Below, in pieces: positions 1-6,549 of a DNA stretch of 6,600 nt. Every line of letters starts with the position of its first letter. Position 1 is the stretch's first letter. The DNA is from Spirochaetaceae bacterium (GTDB lineage Bacteria; Spirochaetota; Spirochaetia; Treponematales; Breznakiellaceae), in assembly GCA_031278935.1 (NCBI GenBank), contig JAITJK010000051.1, positions 1 through 6,600 on the forward strand. The letters run 5' to 3'. The notes beneath the pieces were generated by a model that was given only the letters and a program-made list of their open reading frames with translations, was not told the DNA's origin and searched no databases. Made by a program: the position numbers and the translations under genes.

Positions 1-555
1 GACTGGAACGCCAAGGAACAAGAGCTGAATACCGGGGAGATTGACTGCATTTGGAATGGGTTTACCATCACCGAGGAGCGTAAGGCCGCGCTGACCTTCT
101 CCAAGCCCTATCTGAAGAACGCCCAGGTTATCGTGGTCAAGGCCGACGCGCCCTACACCACGCTGGAGGACCTGGCGGGGAAAAAGGCCGGTCTTCAGGC
201 CGGTTCCTCCTCGGTGGAGGCTTTAGAGCGTGCCCCGGCATTGAAGGCAAGCCTTCAGGAGGTGGTGGAATATAAGGAATACCTGACCGCCTTGATGGAT
301 TTGGAAGTCGGCGGGGTGGATGCCATCATCATGGACCTGGTGGTGGCCAACGATAACATTACCCGTTCCGGGAAAGAGTTCCGTATGTTGGAAGAAACCT
401 TGACGCCCGAAGAATTCGGCATTGGCTTTAGGAAAGGGGATTTGGCCTTGGTGAATAAGGTCTGGGAAACCCTTGAGGCTATGGCCCAGGACGGCACGGT
501 CAGCCGCATTACGACCCAATGGTTCGGATCGGACATTTCCATGATTGGTAAATAG
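1..555 (+). CDS. Amino-acid ABC transporter substrate-binding protein (family 3), 5'-truncated by the window
   Basis: This is the extracytoplasmic solute receptor of a polar amino-acid ABC importer. The frame is open from base 1, so the signal peptide and roughly the first third of a usual 250-270-residue protein lie outside the window; 184 residues remain. The visible part has the hallmarks of the SBP_bac_3 family. DWNAKEQELNTGEIDCIWNG (fragment residues 1-20) is followed by FTITEERKAA and FSKPY (33-37), where R27 is the expected ligand alpha-carboxylate contact. Next come DLAGKKAGLQAGSS (57-70) and VDAIIMDL (106-113), where D112 is the expected amino-group contact. The C-terminus carries the usual GTVSRITTQWFG (165-176). 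The stop is 6 nt before the permease start, and the ATPase follows, so this is the first visible gene of a three-gene importer operon. The exact substrate (glutamine, cystine, arginine or another) cannot be read from the sequence. The family call is secure. Confidence 0.95.
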   Translation, partial: DWNAKEQELNTGEIDCIWNGFTITEERKAALTFSKPYLKNAQVIVVKADAPYTTLEDLAGKKAGLQAGSSSVEALERAPALKASLQEVVEYKEYLTALMDLEVGGVDAIIMDLVVANDNITRSGKEFRMLEETLTPEEFGIGFRKGDLALVNKVWETLEAMAQDGTVSRITTQWFGSDISMIGK

Positions 556-561
556 CCGTCT

Positions 562-1263
562 ATGGTCCAAATGCTGGGGATCATGCTGCGGGGCGCGGTT
601 ATCTCGCTAGAGGTGTTTTTGCTTACCCTGCTTTTTTCCCTGCCCTTAGCCTTGCCCCTGGCGCTTGGACGGATGTCGAAGCATAAAGCGCTTCGCTTAC
701 TCATCCAGGGGTACCTCTTAATCATGCGGGGTACCCCCCTCATCTTACAGCTTATCTTTATCTATTTTGCCCCCAAGTATCTCTATAAAGCTCTGTATGA
801 ACGGTTTGCCGGGGCGCTTGTTTCCCCGGAATTCTGGCAAGTCCTGCGTGTTATGCTGTCTTATGACCGTTTTATCGCGGTTATTATCGCCTTTGTGCTG
901 AACTATGCGGCGTATTTTGCCGAAATCTACCGCGGGGGGATCGAATCCATCCCTAAAGGGCAGTATGAAGCGGCAAAAGTGCTAGGATTCACCCGGACAC
1001 AGACCTTTGGGCGGATCATTTTGCCCCAAGTGTTTAAGCGGATCTTGCCCGCCACGGGAAACGAGGTGATTACCTTGGTGAAGGACACGGCCCTGGCCCA
1101 AACTATCGGCGTGGCGGAACTGTTTCACGCCGCCCAAAACGCCTCGGCCAGGGAATTCTCCACCGCGCCGATTTTTGTGGCCGGGGTCTTCTATTTTGTG
1201 CTGAACGGGGGGGTTTCCCTGATCTTTGGGTGGTATGAAAAACGGCTTTCCTACTATGAATAA
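562..1263 (+). CDS. Polar amino-acid ABC transporter permease (HisM/GlnP type)
   Basis: This is the inner-membrane permease subunit of the amino-acid importer. It has 233 residues, normal for the family. Hydrophobic segments lie at about residues 11-35, 50-70, 103-123 and 203-225, with a further amphipathic or membrane region near 165-188. RGTPLILQ (56-63) is the family motif after the first cytoplasmic loop. The EAA loop that docks on the ATPase is clear: EAAKVLGFTRTQTFGRIILP (136-155), followed by NEVITLVKDTALAQTIGVAEL. The ATG lies 6 nt after the stop of the binding-protein gene and has no obvious Shine-Dalgarno sequence, so it is probably translated by coupling. Only one permease gene is visible, so it presumably forms a homodimer unless a second permease lies outside the window. 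Confidence 0.95.
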   Translation: MVQMLGIMLRGAVISLEVFLLTLLFSLPLALPLALGRMSKHKALRLLIQGYLLIMRGTPLILQLIFIYFAPKYLYKALYERFAGALVSPEFWQVLRVMLSYDRFIAVIIAFVLNYAAYFAEIYRGGIESIPKGQYEAAKVLGFTRTQTFGRIILPQVFKRILPATGNEVITLVKDTALAQTIGVAELFHAAQNASAREFSTAPIFVAGVFYFVLNGGVSLIFGWYEKRLSYYE

Positions 1264-1281
1264 GGGACGGATAGGTGGACT

Positions 1282-2028
1282 ATGGACGTAATCCAGGTTT
1301 CGGGGGTGTCTAAATCCTTTGGTGCGCTCCCGGTATTACGGCGCATCTCCTTTTCCGTCGCCCAGGGTGAAGTGGTGGCCATCATTGGTCCTTCGGGGTC
1401 GGGAAAATCCACCTTGCTGAGGGCCATTACCCACCTGGAAGTGATCGACCAAGGGAGCATCACCTTGGCTGGTTCGGTGATGGTCCAAGACGGGGTGTAT
1501 GCCCCGGCGGCGATACTCCGCCGAGTGTGTCTCAAAGTCGGTCTGGTGTTTCAGAACTTCAACCTGTTTCCCCACTTCTCGGTTCTGCGGAATATCACCG
1601 AGGCCCAAGTTCACGTGCTGCACCGGGCCAAACAAGATGCGGAAGACCGGGGCCGGAAGTTACTTGCCAAAATGGGGCTCTTGGAGAAAGTTGACGCCTA
1701 CCCTTGCGCCTTATCCGGGGGACAGCAACAACGGGTTTCCATTGCCCGGGCCTTGGCCTTGGACCCGGAGGTGTTGTTCTTTGACGAGCCCACCAGCGCT
1801 CTGGATCCGGAACTGACCGGAGAAATCCTTATGGCGATCCGGGCCTTGGCAGCGGAAAAGATGACCATGGTGATAGTTACCCATGAAATGGCCTTTGCCC
1901 GGGATGTAGCGGACCGGGTGCTTTTCATGGACGGTGGGGTCTTCATTGAAGAAGGCCCCGCAGCAGACCTCATCGCCCATCCCACCCAAGAACGCACCCG
2001 GGCCTTCCTGAAGCGTCACCTACCGTGA
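1282..2028 (+). CDS. Polar amino-acid ABC transporter ATP-binding protein (GlnQ/HisP type)
   Basis: This is the cytoplasmic ATPase that powers the amino-acid importer. It has 248 residues, the usual size for this family. The nucleotide-binding motifs are complete and in order: Walker A GPSGSGKS (36-43), Q-loop at VFQNFNLFPH (89-98), signature LSGGQQQR (144-151), Walker B plus D-loop VLFFDEPTSALD (164-175) with catalytic E169, and switch histidine H201 in VTHEM. NFNLFPH and the C-terminal FIEEGPAADLIAHPTQERTRAFL pattern are typical of polar amino-acid ATPases. The ATG at 1282 is 18 nt after the permease stop. The purine-rich AGGTGG (1273-1278) is rather close to the ATG; AAGGGA (1262-1267) is further away. 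All catalytic residues are present and nothing suggests decay. Confidence 0.96.
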   Translation: MDVIQVSGVSKSFGALPVLRRISFSVAQGEVVAIIGPSGSGKSTLLRAITHLEVIDQGSITLAGSVMVQDGVYAPAAILRRVCLKVGLVFQNFNLFPHFSVLRNITEAQVHVLHRAKQDAEDRGRKLLAKMGLLEKVDAYPCALSGGQQQRVSIARALALDPEVLFFDEPTSALDPELTGEILMAIRALAAEKMTMVIVTHEMAFARDVADRVLFMDGGVFIEEGPAADLIAHPTQERTRAFLKRHLP

Positions 2029-2096
2029 AGGTGCAGGCGGCGTGGCGCAACCCGTCGTGGGTACTTGAGGCCCCTGGGGGTGAGGGCGGCCTGTCC

Positions 2097-2122
2097 GGGG
2101 CTACGCCTCTGCCCCTGCTTTT
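2097..2122 (+). terminator. Weak candidate rho-independent terminator after the importer operon
   Basis: GGGGC (2097-2101) and GCCCC (2111-2115) can pair around a 9-nt loop, and TGCTTTT (2116-2122) follows. The 5-bp stem and the interrupted, short T tract make it a poor match to a strong terminator. Its T tract runs directly into the promoter element for the next gene. It is recorded because the 108-nt gap between the importer ATPase and the lipoprotein gene has no better candidate. Confidence 0.25.
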
Positions 2123-2130
2123 GGTATAAT
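2122..2130 (+). promoter_or_regulatory. Extended -10 promoter element upstream of the lipoprotein gene
   Basis: TGGTATAAT is an exact match to the sigma-70 extended -10 consensus TGnTATAAT, with TATAAT at 2125-2130. No good -35 hexamer is seen around 2102-2107, which extended -10 promoters tolerate. Transcription normally starts about 7 nt after the hexamer, which here is close to the A of the ATG at 2137. The element is a rare A/T patch in a very GC-rich gap, which makes a chance match less likely. It would drive the lipoprotein/ABC-F pair independently of the importer operon. Confidence 0.6.
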
Positions 2131-2136
2131 CTGGTT

Positions 2137-3492
2137 ATGATACAGGGAAACAGACGAGTTTTGGGGTGGGGACTTCTCATGACGGGGGTGCTGCTGTACC
2201 TCCTAGGGGCCTGTAGTGCCCGGATCTTAGGTTGGGGGATCCTCCTTTGGTCCATGGAGGATCCCCCCGTACCTGCCGGCATGGTGTTGCCGGTATACCG
2301 GGAATCTAAGCTAGACCAAGTGTGGGAAGCGGGTATCCCTGAAGGGTACCGAAACGCCGCGTCTCAAGCGGATGCGACGCTGCGAATCCCCTCTGCCCGG
2401 ATGGAGGTGCATAAAACCAAGAAAGCTGCGGAACAAGAGGCGGAAGACTTTGCTCCCTTCGCTTTGATCTACGGGGAAACCCTACAGGACGGCCTTCCCA
2501 TCCGGGATGCTCCGGATAACGGCGCGAAACGGGTATACCGGTTGCGCCAAGGGGAGATCATCAAGGTCTTAGCCCTGGTGGAAGGGACGGCGGCCCTAAG
2601 CACCACCGGAGCGCCCTTGCCCGGGCAGTGGTATCAGGTTTTGACCGCTGACGGAAACCGGGGCTACTGTTTCTCCTACCGGCTGCGGCTCTTTGAATAT
2701 GCCGGAGGCCCCCTGCACCTAGACCGGGAAACCGAGGAAGTTGAAGACCTGGACCTGGCCAAGGTCTTAGCCCTGCCCTGGTCCCCTGAATCCTACAGCA
2801 CCATGATCAGCCTCAGGAAAATAGACCTGGAAGAACTGTCTCGGCAGTGGCGCTTTGTTCCCGCCGAAGCCCCAGGGATCGCCCATATCTATCTGCCCAA
2901 CATGGATAAAACCTTCCCCTATACCCAAATTCGAGCCGAGGGAAACCGCTTCTGGCGCTTTGAGGGGGCCCCTCTACAGATGCGCCTCCGCTCAGACACC
3001 ACCTTGGAGGTACAGTTCACGGAAAACGGTGGCGCGTTGCAGACTTTGCTCTTCGTGGCTCTACCTGAGGCCCTGGATGAGATTATCCGGGTGGAAACGG
3101 AGCGGCGGCATCAAGGGTTTCTGGGCATTTATGCCCTAGGCCCGGCCTTTCGCAGTGATAATTATGGGGATCTCGTTTTTTCCCCGGAACAAGGGTTCAC
3201 CTGGAGCGGTTATGAGCGACTTATTCCTTGGGTGATACCCCCCGCCGCCAAAGGCCAGGGCGCCTTGTCTATGGGACTGTACCTCAGCCGGGATCTACAA
3301 GGCGCTTATGACGGTGCCTTTACCCTGACCTTTGCGGGCCTCAGCGCCGTCGAGGGAGCTATCCATTTCCTATATACCCTAAAAGATCGGGAACTCCGCA
3401 TCGAATACGTCCCCCCAGACAATATCGATGGTGTAACGGTCATGCGTAAGGCCGGATCGCCCATGATTATGGTCTTTAAGGCCGTGCCCTAA
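2137..3492 (+). CDS. SH3-domain lipoprotein of a Treponema-type family
   Basis: This is a 451-residue predicted lipoprotein of unknown function. The N-terminus is a lipoprotein signal: the charged start MIQGNRR, a hydrophobic core at residues 8-23, and the lipobox LGAC with lipidated C26. Residues about 108-187 (ETLQDGLPIRDAPDNGAKR, then the YRLRQGEIIKVL and WYQVL...GYCFSYRLRLFEY segments) look like a bacterial SH3 fold. This would anchor the protein in a membrane and could bind peptidoglycan or protein. Residues 200-451 match no domain I recognise. The overall pattern recalls a Treponema lipoprotein family, from memory. I chose the ATG at 2137 because it gives a normal signal peptide. The longer frame from TTG 2065 adds an implausible Cys/Pro/Arg-rich leader that lies over the promoter. 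An ATG at 2179 would leave a very short signal. There is no Shine-Dalgarno sequence before 2137. The gene ends one base before the ABC-F gene. Confidence 0.85.
   Translation: MIQGNRRVLGWGLLMTGVLLYLLGACSARILGWGILLWSMEDPPVPAGMVLPVYRESKLDQVWEAGIPEGYRNAASQADATLRIPSARMEVHKTKKAAEQEAEDFAPFALIYGETLQDGLPIRDAPDNGAKRVYRLRQGEIIKVLALVEGTAALSTTGAPLPGQWYQVLTADGNRGYCFSYRLRLFEYAGGPLHLDRETEEVEDLDLAKVLALPWSPESYSTMISLRKIDLEELSRQWRFVPAEAPGIAHIYLPNMDKTFPYTQIRAEGNRFWRFEGAPLQMRLRSDTTLEVQFTENGGALQTLLFVALPEALDEIIRVETERRHQGFLGIYALGPAFRSDNYGDLVFSPEQGFTWSGYERLIPWVIPPAAKGQGALSMGLYLSRDLQGAYDGAFTLTFAGLSAVEGAIHFLYTLKDRELRIEYVPPDNIDGVTVMRKAGSPMIMVFKAVP
2234..2267. repeat. Perfect 12-bp inverted repeat inside the lipoprotein gene
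   Basis: GGGGGATCCTCC (2234-2245) and GGAGGATCCCCC (2256-2267) are exact reverse complements, separated by the 10-nt loop TTTGGTCCAT. As RNA this would form a GC-rich 12-bp hairpin. It lies in codons 33-44 of the lipoprotein, just after the lipidated cysteine, and begins about 97 nt from the predicted transcription start. No T tract follows, so it is not a standard terminator. It may be a translation-slowing or mRNA-stabilising element, or a coincidence of codon choice. Confidence 0.8.
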
Positions 3493-3493
3493 G

Positions 3494-5446
3494 ATGGCCC
3501 TGGTGCAAATCGCCAAGGTATCCCTCGCCTTTGGAGACCGGGACCTCCTCAAGGAGGCAAGCCTCTCCCTGGGGGCGGGCTCCCGGTCCAGCCTCGCGGG
3601 GGTCAACGGGTCGGGTAAATCGACCCTCATGAAGGTTATTGCCGGACAAATCCTCCCGGATGCCGGGGACCGGGCGGTGCAGAAAGGGAGCGCCGTCACC
3701 TATCTGCCCCAATCGGGCATAGTCTACCAGGGGCAAACCCTCCAAGAGGAGGTGGAGAGCGCTTATACGGGGATCCGCGCCCTCTTGGACCGTCAGGAAG
3801 CCCTGGGCCGGCTGCTTGAGGGGGCGACCCAGGATGACCGGAGTACGGGCCTCTTGCTCAAGGAATACCAGGAAATCGAAGACCGGGTAGCGACGTCCGG
3901 GTATTATGACCGGGAACAGGTTCAGGTCCAAGTCCTTAGGGGGTTGGGCTTTTCTCCGGAGGATCTTCCGCGACCCACCGGGGAGTTTTCCGGAGGTTGG
4001 CAGATGCGTATTGCCCTGGCCAAAGTGCTCTTGGCGCGGCCTGAGATATTGCTCTTAGACGAACCGACCAATTACCTGGACATTGAGGCACGAGCGTGGC
4101 TTGAGTCATGGCTCTGTTCCTTTACCGGGGGCTACTTGCTGGTCTCCCACGACCGGTATTTTCTGGACCGTACGGTTACGGAGGTCTACGAACTGTGGCA
4201 AGGGAAACTCACCCGGTACGAGGGCAACTATACGGCCTATGAGCAGGTCCGGCAAGCGGCCATGGAGAGCCTTATAAAACGTTACGAGGCTCAACAGGAG
4301 GAGATCGCCCGTAGTGAGGATTTGATCCGCCGGTTCCGCTACAAGGCCAGCAAGGCCGCCATGGCACAGGAACGGATAAAGAAACTGGAGAAGATGGAGC
4401 GGATTGTCCTCCCTGAGTCCTTTAAGCGGATCCGCATCACCTTGCCCGTGCCCCCCCATGCCGGGCGGATCGCCTTGACGGCTCAAGGGCTGGGGAAACG
4501 CTATGGGAGCCGGGAAGTCCTTTCGGGGCTGGACCTAAGCCTTGAATCTGGGGAGCGACTGGTAGTGGTGGGTCGCAACGGCGCGGGGAAGAGTACGCTG
4601 TTACGGGTATTATCCGGCCGCGAGGGGGATTTTGAGGGGACGCTCCGGTACGGCGCGGGTATTCAACTGGGGTATTTTGCCCAAGATTCGGCGGAGATGC
4701 TGGACGGAGGGCAGACGGCGCTGGAAGTCCTGGAAGCCGAGGCGCCCACGGCGCTCATTCCCCAGGTGCGGGACCTTTTAGGAGCCTTTTTGTTTCAAGG
4801 AGACGCAGTGTACAAGCCTCTTTCGGTGCTTTCCGGAGGAGAGAAGAGCCGGCTGGCCTTGCTCCGTATGCTGCTTAGGCCCGTGAATCTGCTCATCCTG
4901 GACGAGCCGACCAATCATCTGGATATGCATTCCAAGGATATTCTTCTCAACGCTCTTGCCACCTATACCGGCACGGTTATCTTCGTGTCCCACGACCGGG
5001 CCTTTATGGAAGCCTTGTCCACCAAAACCCTGGAGCTCTCTCCCCGGGGGGCGCGGCTTTTTTACGGGAACTATGAGTATTACTGGGACCGGCTTGAGCA
5101 GGAGGCTCCGGCTGACGCTCCCTCGGTTCCTCTGGTATTGTCCGCCGGGCCTCCCCGGAACCCTGAGCTGCGGACAAGCCGGGCGGCGGAGCACCGGGAA
5201 GCAGACAAACAGCGGCAGGCCCTCATGCGCCGGCTTCAGCGGCAGGAGCAGGACCTGCTCCAGGAGATCGAGGCCCTGGAAGGGGAAAAGGCCCGACTGG
5301 AAGCGGCCCTGGCCTCAGAAGAGGTGTACCGGGACGGCGTCAAGACCCGGGAGGTAAAAGCCCGGCTTACCCAGGTTGAGGGCTTTATTGCGGACAAAAC
5401 CAGGGCATGGGAAACTACTGCCAGGGAACTAGAAACGTATTCTTAA
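3494..5446 (+). CDS. ABC-F family ATPase (YheS/YdiF-like ribosome-associated ABC protein)
   Basis: This is a soluble 650-residue protein with two ABC ATPase domains and no membrane segments. ABC-F proteins bind the ribosomal E site and act on stalled or paused translation. Domain 1 has Walker A GVNGSGKS (36-43), signature FSGGWQMR (165-172), Walker B ILLLDEPTNYLD (185-196, E190) and switch H219. The charged interdomain linker, about residues 245-325, contains FRYKASKAAMAQERIKKLEK (281-300), the tRNA-contacting region of the family. Domain 2 has Walker A GRNGAGKS (360-367), signature LSGGEKSR (446-453), Walker B LLILDEPTNHLD (466-477, E471) and switch H500. Residues about 560-650 are Arg/Glu/Leu-rich and predicted coiled coil, as in the longer ABC-F types. 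The FSGGW signature and the linker point to the YheS/YdiF group rather than EttA. Antibiotic protection is possible but not indicated. The ATG follows the lipoprotein stop by one base, implying translational coupling. Confidence 0.94.
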   Translation: MALVQIAKVSLAFGDRDLLKEASLSLGAGSRSSLAGVNGSGKSTLMKVIAGQILPDAGDRAVQKGSAVTYLPQSGIVYQGQTLQEEVESAYTGIRALLDRQEALGRLLEGATQDDRSTGLLLKEYQEIEDRVATSGYYDREQVQVQVLRGLGFSPEDLPRPTGEFSGGWQMRIALAKVLLARPEILLLDEPTNYLDIEARAWLESWLCSFTGGYLLVSHDRYFLDRTVTEVYELWQGKLTRYEGNYTAYEQVRQAAMESLIKRYEAQQEEIARSEDLIRRFRYKASKAAMAQERIKKLEKMERIVLPESFKRIRITLPVPPHAGRIALTAQGLGKRYGSREVLSGLDLSLESGERLVVVGRNGAGKSTLLRVLSGREGDFEGTLRYGAGIQLGYFAQDSAEMLDGGQTALEVLEAEAPTALIPQVRDLLGAFLFQGDAVYKPLSVLSGGEKSRLALLRMLLRPVNLLILDEPTNHLDMHSKDILLNALATYTGTVIFVSHDRAFMEALSTKTLELSPRGARLFYGNYEYYWDRLEQEAPADAPSVPLVLSAGPPRNPELRTSRAAEHREADKQRQALMRRLQRQEQDLLQEIEALEGEKARLEAALASEEVYRDGVKTREVKARLTQVEGFIADKTRAWETTARELETYS

Positions 5447-5497
5447 CGCGGGGTATGTCAAAAACCAGGAAACGAAAGGACGCCCACGTAACTCCCC

Positions 5498-6340
5498 TTA
5501 TTCCTCACGACGCTGCCCCCTATACGCCTCCACAGTAGGTGGATGGCGGGCCGCTTGCCAGATCTCGTCCATTAGGACAAGGTTATCGCGGCTCAGTTCT
5601 TTACCCAAAAAGGCCATATGTTTTTCTATATACTTAAACCGCTTGGTAAAGGTCCCGTTGGTCCGCTGTAGGGCCACCGAAGGCTCGACCTGAAAAAAAC
5701 GGCACAGGTTCACCACGGAGAACAGCAGATCCCCCAATTCCGCTTCCACAGCGTCCGCTGCGGTACCGGGGTCAGACCCCTCTAAGGCCGAGGCAGCCTC
5801 CAGAACTTCTCTCAGCTCTTCGTGGATTTTACGGATCGGCCCCTCCCGATCAGGCCAGTCAAAGCCGACTTTGGCCGCCTCTTTCTGGAGCTTATAGGCC
5901 CGGTCTAGGGGGGGCAGGGCCGTAGACACCTTATCCAACAGGGAATCTTTAGGCTTTCGACCCTCTTGTTCCACCTTGATGCGGGCCCAGTTATCTAGCA
6001 CTTCCTGGCTGTCCTTCACCGTAAGGCCCGCAAAGACATGAGGATGCCGGCGCACCAGTTTCTCCGAGACTGCATCAAGCACGTTAGCCACGGAAAAAAG
6101 GCCCTGCTCCTCATGTATATAGGACAGCATGGTTACCAGGAGGAATAGGTCCCCTAATTCTTCTTTAATATGAACGGGGTCCTGCTCATCTATGGCCTCG
6201 ACGCATTCATAGGTTTCTTCGATTAAGTCACCCCGAAGGCTCTGGGGAGTTTGTTCCCTATCCCAGGGACAGCCTCCGGGGGCCCGGAGGCGGACGATAA
6301 TATCGTAGAGACGGCAAAAGGCCGCGCTTAGTTCCTGCAT
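5498..6340 (-). CDS. mazG: MazG nucleoside triphosphate pyrophosphohydrolase
   Basis: MazG hydrolyses (d)NTPs to the monophosphate and pyrophosphate, clearing non-canonical or excess nucleotides in the cytoplasm. The 280 residues hold two tandem MazG helical domains, close to the length of the E. coli enzyme (about 263). Domain 1 carries GGCPWDREQT (22-31), the Mg-binding EETYE (41-45) and EELGD (60-64), then RRHPHVF (97-103). The linker VGFDWPD (158-164) is typical. Domain 2 repeats the metal motif as HEELREVLEA (173-182) and ELGDLLFSVVNL (201-212). The ATG at 6340 is preceded in frame by a TAA two codons upstream, so it is the earliest start. It places LRAPGGCPWD at the usual distance from the N-terminus. 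The ribosome binding site is weak: AAGG sits only 1 nt before the ATG. The gene is convergent with the ABC-F gene across 51 nt. All catalytic acidic residues are intact. Confidence 0.95.
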   Translation of the reverse strand: MQELSAAFCRLYDIIVRLRAPGGCPWDREQTPQSLRGDLIEETYECVEAIDEQDPVHIKEELGDLFLLVTMLSYIHEEQGLFSVANVLDAVSEKLVRRHPHVFAGLTVKDSQEVLDNWARIKVEQEGRKPKDSLLDKVSTALPPLDRAYKLQKEAAKVGFDWPDREGPIRKIHEELREVLEAASALEGSDPGTAADAVEAELGDLLFSVVNLCRFFQVEPSVALQRTNGTFTKRFKYIEKHMAFLGKELSRDNLVLMDEIWQAARHPPTVEAYRGQRREE

Positions 6341-6348
6341 ACCTTAGT

Positions 6349-6549
6349 GTGGGGCGAGACCCTCAAAAGATCAAGCTACAGGTTGGGCAAACGGTGCGAA
6401 AAGCAATACAAGAAACCGGCGGGACTATGCCTGAAAACCTGCCCCTGGAAGTCCATGTCAAAAAAATTAAGTCCGAACTTAAAAAAACTAGCAAAGAACT
6501 TGCCAAGGTGGACAAAAAACTCATTCAACATAAAGAAAGAATAAAGTGA
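6349..6549 (+). pseudogene. Remnant matching the C-terminal part of DinD (DNA damage-inducible protein D)
   Basis: This is a 66-codon frame starting at GTG. Its residues 9-31 (KLQVGQTVRKAIQETGGTMP then ENL) resemble the conserved C-terminal motif of DinD. As I recall it, E. coli DinD has a VGRKVRQTIQELGGTMPEELP segment near its C-terminus. The following 35 residues are Lys-rich and probably coiled coil (KIKSELKKTSKELAKVDKK). The preceding ~200 residues of DinD, including its BRO-N-like domain, are absent. Upstream of 6349 the frame runs into the divergent mazG start and hits TAA at 6298-6300, with no DinD-like translation. No Shine-Dalgarno sequence precedes the GTG. The stretch is visibly more A-rich than its neighbours, with several runs of 6-7 A. 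I read it as a 3' gene fragment left by deletion or rearrangement. A retained small protein with a DinD-type tail is the alternative. A second overlapping frame (6347-6544) has no recognisable content. Confidence 0.55.

Noticed and set aside
728..737. GGGGTACCCC palindrome, with a second GGGGTACC at 708-715, in the permease gene.
   Set aside because: Short and within the conserved RGTPL codons and their neighbourhood. It is explained by coding constraint in GC-rich DNA.
1505..1523. CGGCGG/CCGCCG 6-bp inverted repeat inside the ATPase gene.
   Set aside because: Short stem inside a coding region with frequent GC-rich codons, and nothing else supports a function.
2065..2136. In-frame TTG extension giving the lipoprotein 24 more N-terminal residues.
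   Set aside because: The added residues (MRPLGVRAACPGLRLCPCFW and on) do not resemble a signal or domain, they overlie the extended -10 promoter, and the ATG at 2137 already gives a complete lipoprotein signal.
3494..5446. The ABC-F gene as an antibiotic-resistance determinant or as a transporter ATPase.
   Set aside because: It has no membrane partner, and the tandem ABC-F architecture indicates a ribosome factor. The motif pattern looks like the housekeeping YheS/YdiF group, with no resistance-specific feature that I can identify by eye.
5447..5497. Bidirectional terminator in the convergent ABC-F/mazG gap.
   Set aside because: The 51 nt contain no convincing stem followed by a T tract on either strand.
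5498..6549. mazG plus the DinD fragment as a toxin-antitoxin or phage-defence module.
   Set aside because: MazG here is the full two-domain housekeeping type, there is no MazE/MazF partner, and the adjacent frame is only the tail of a DinD-like protein.
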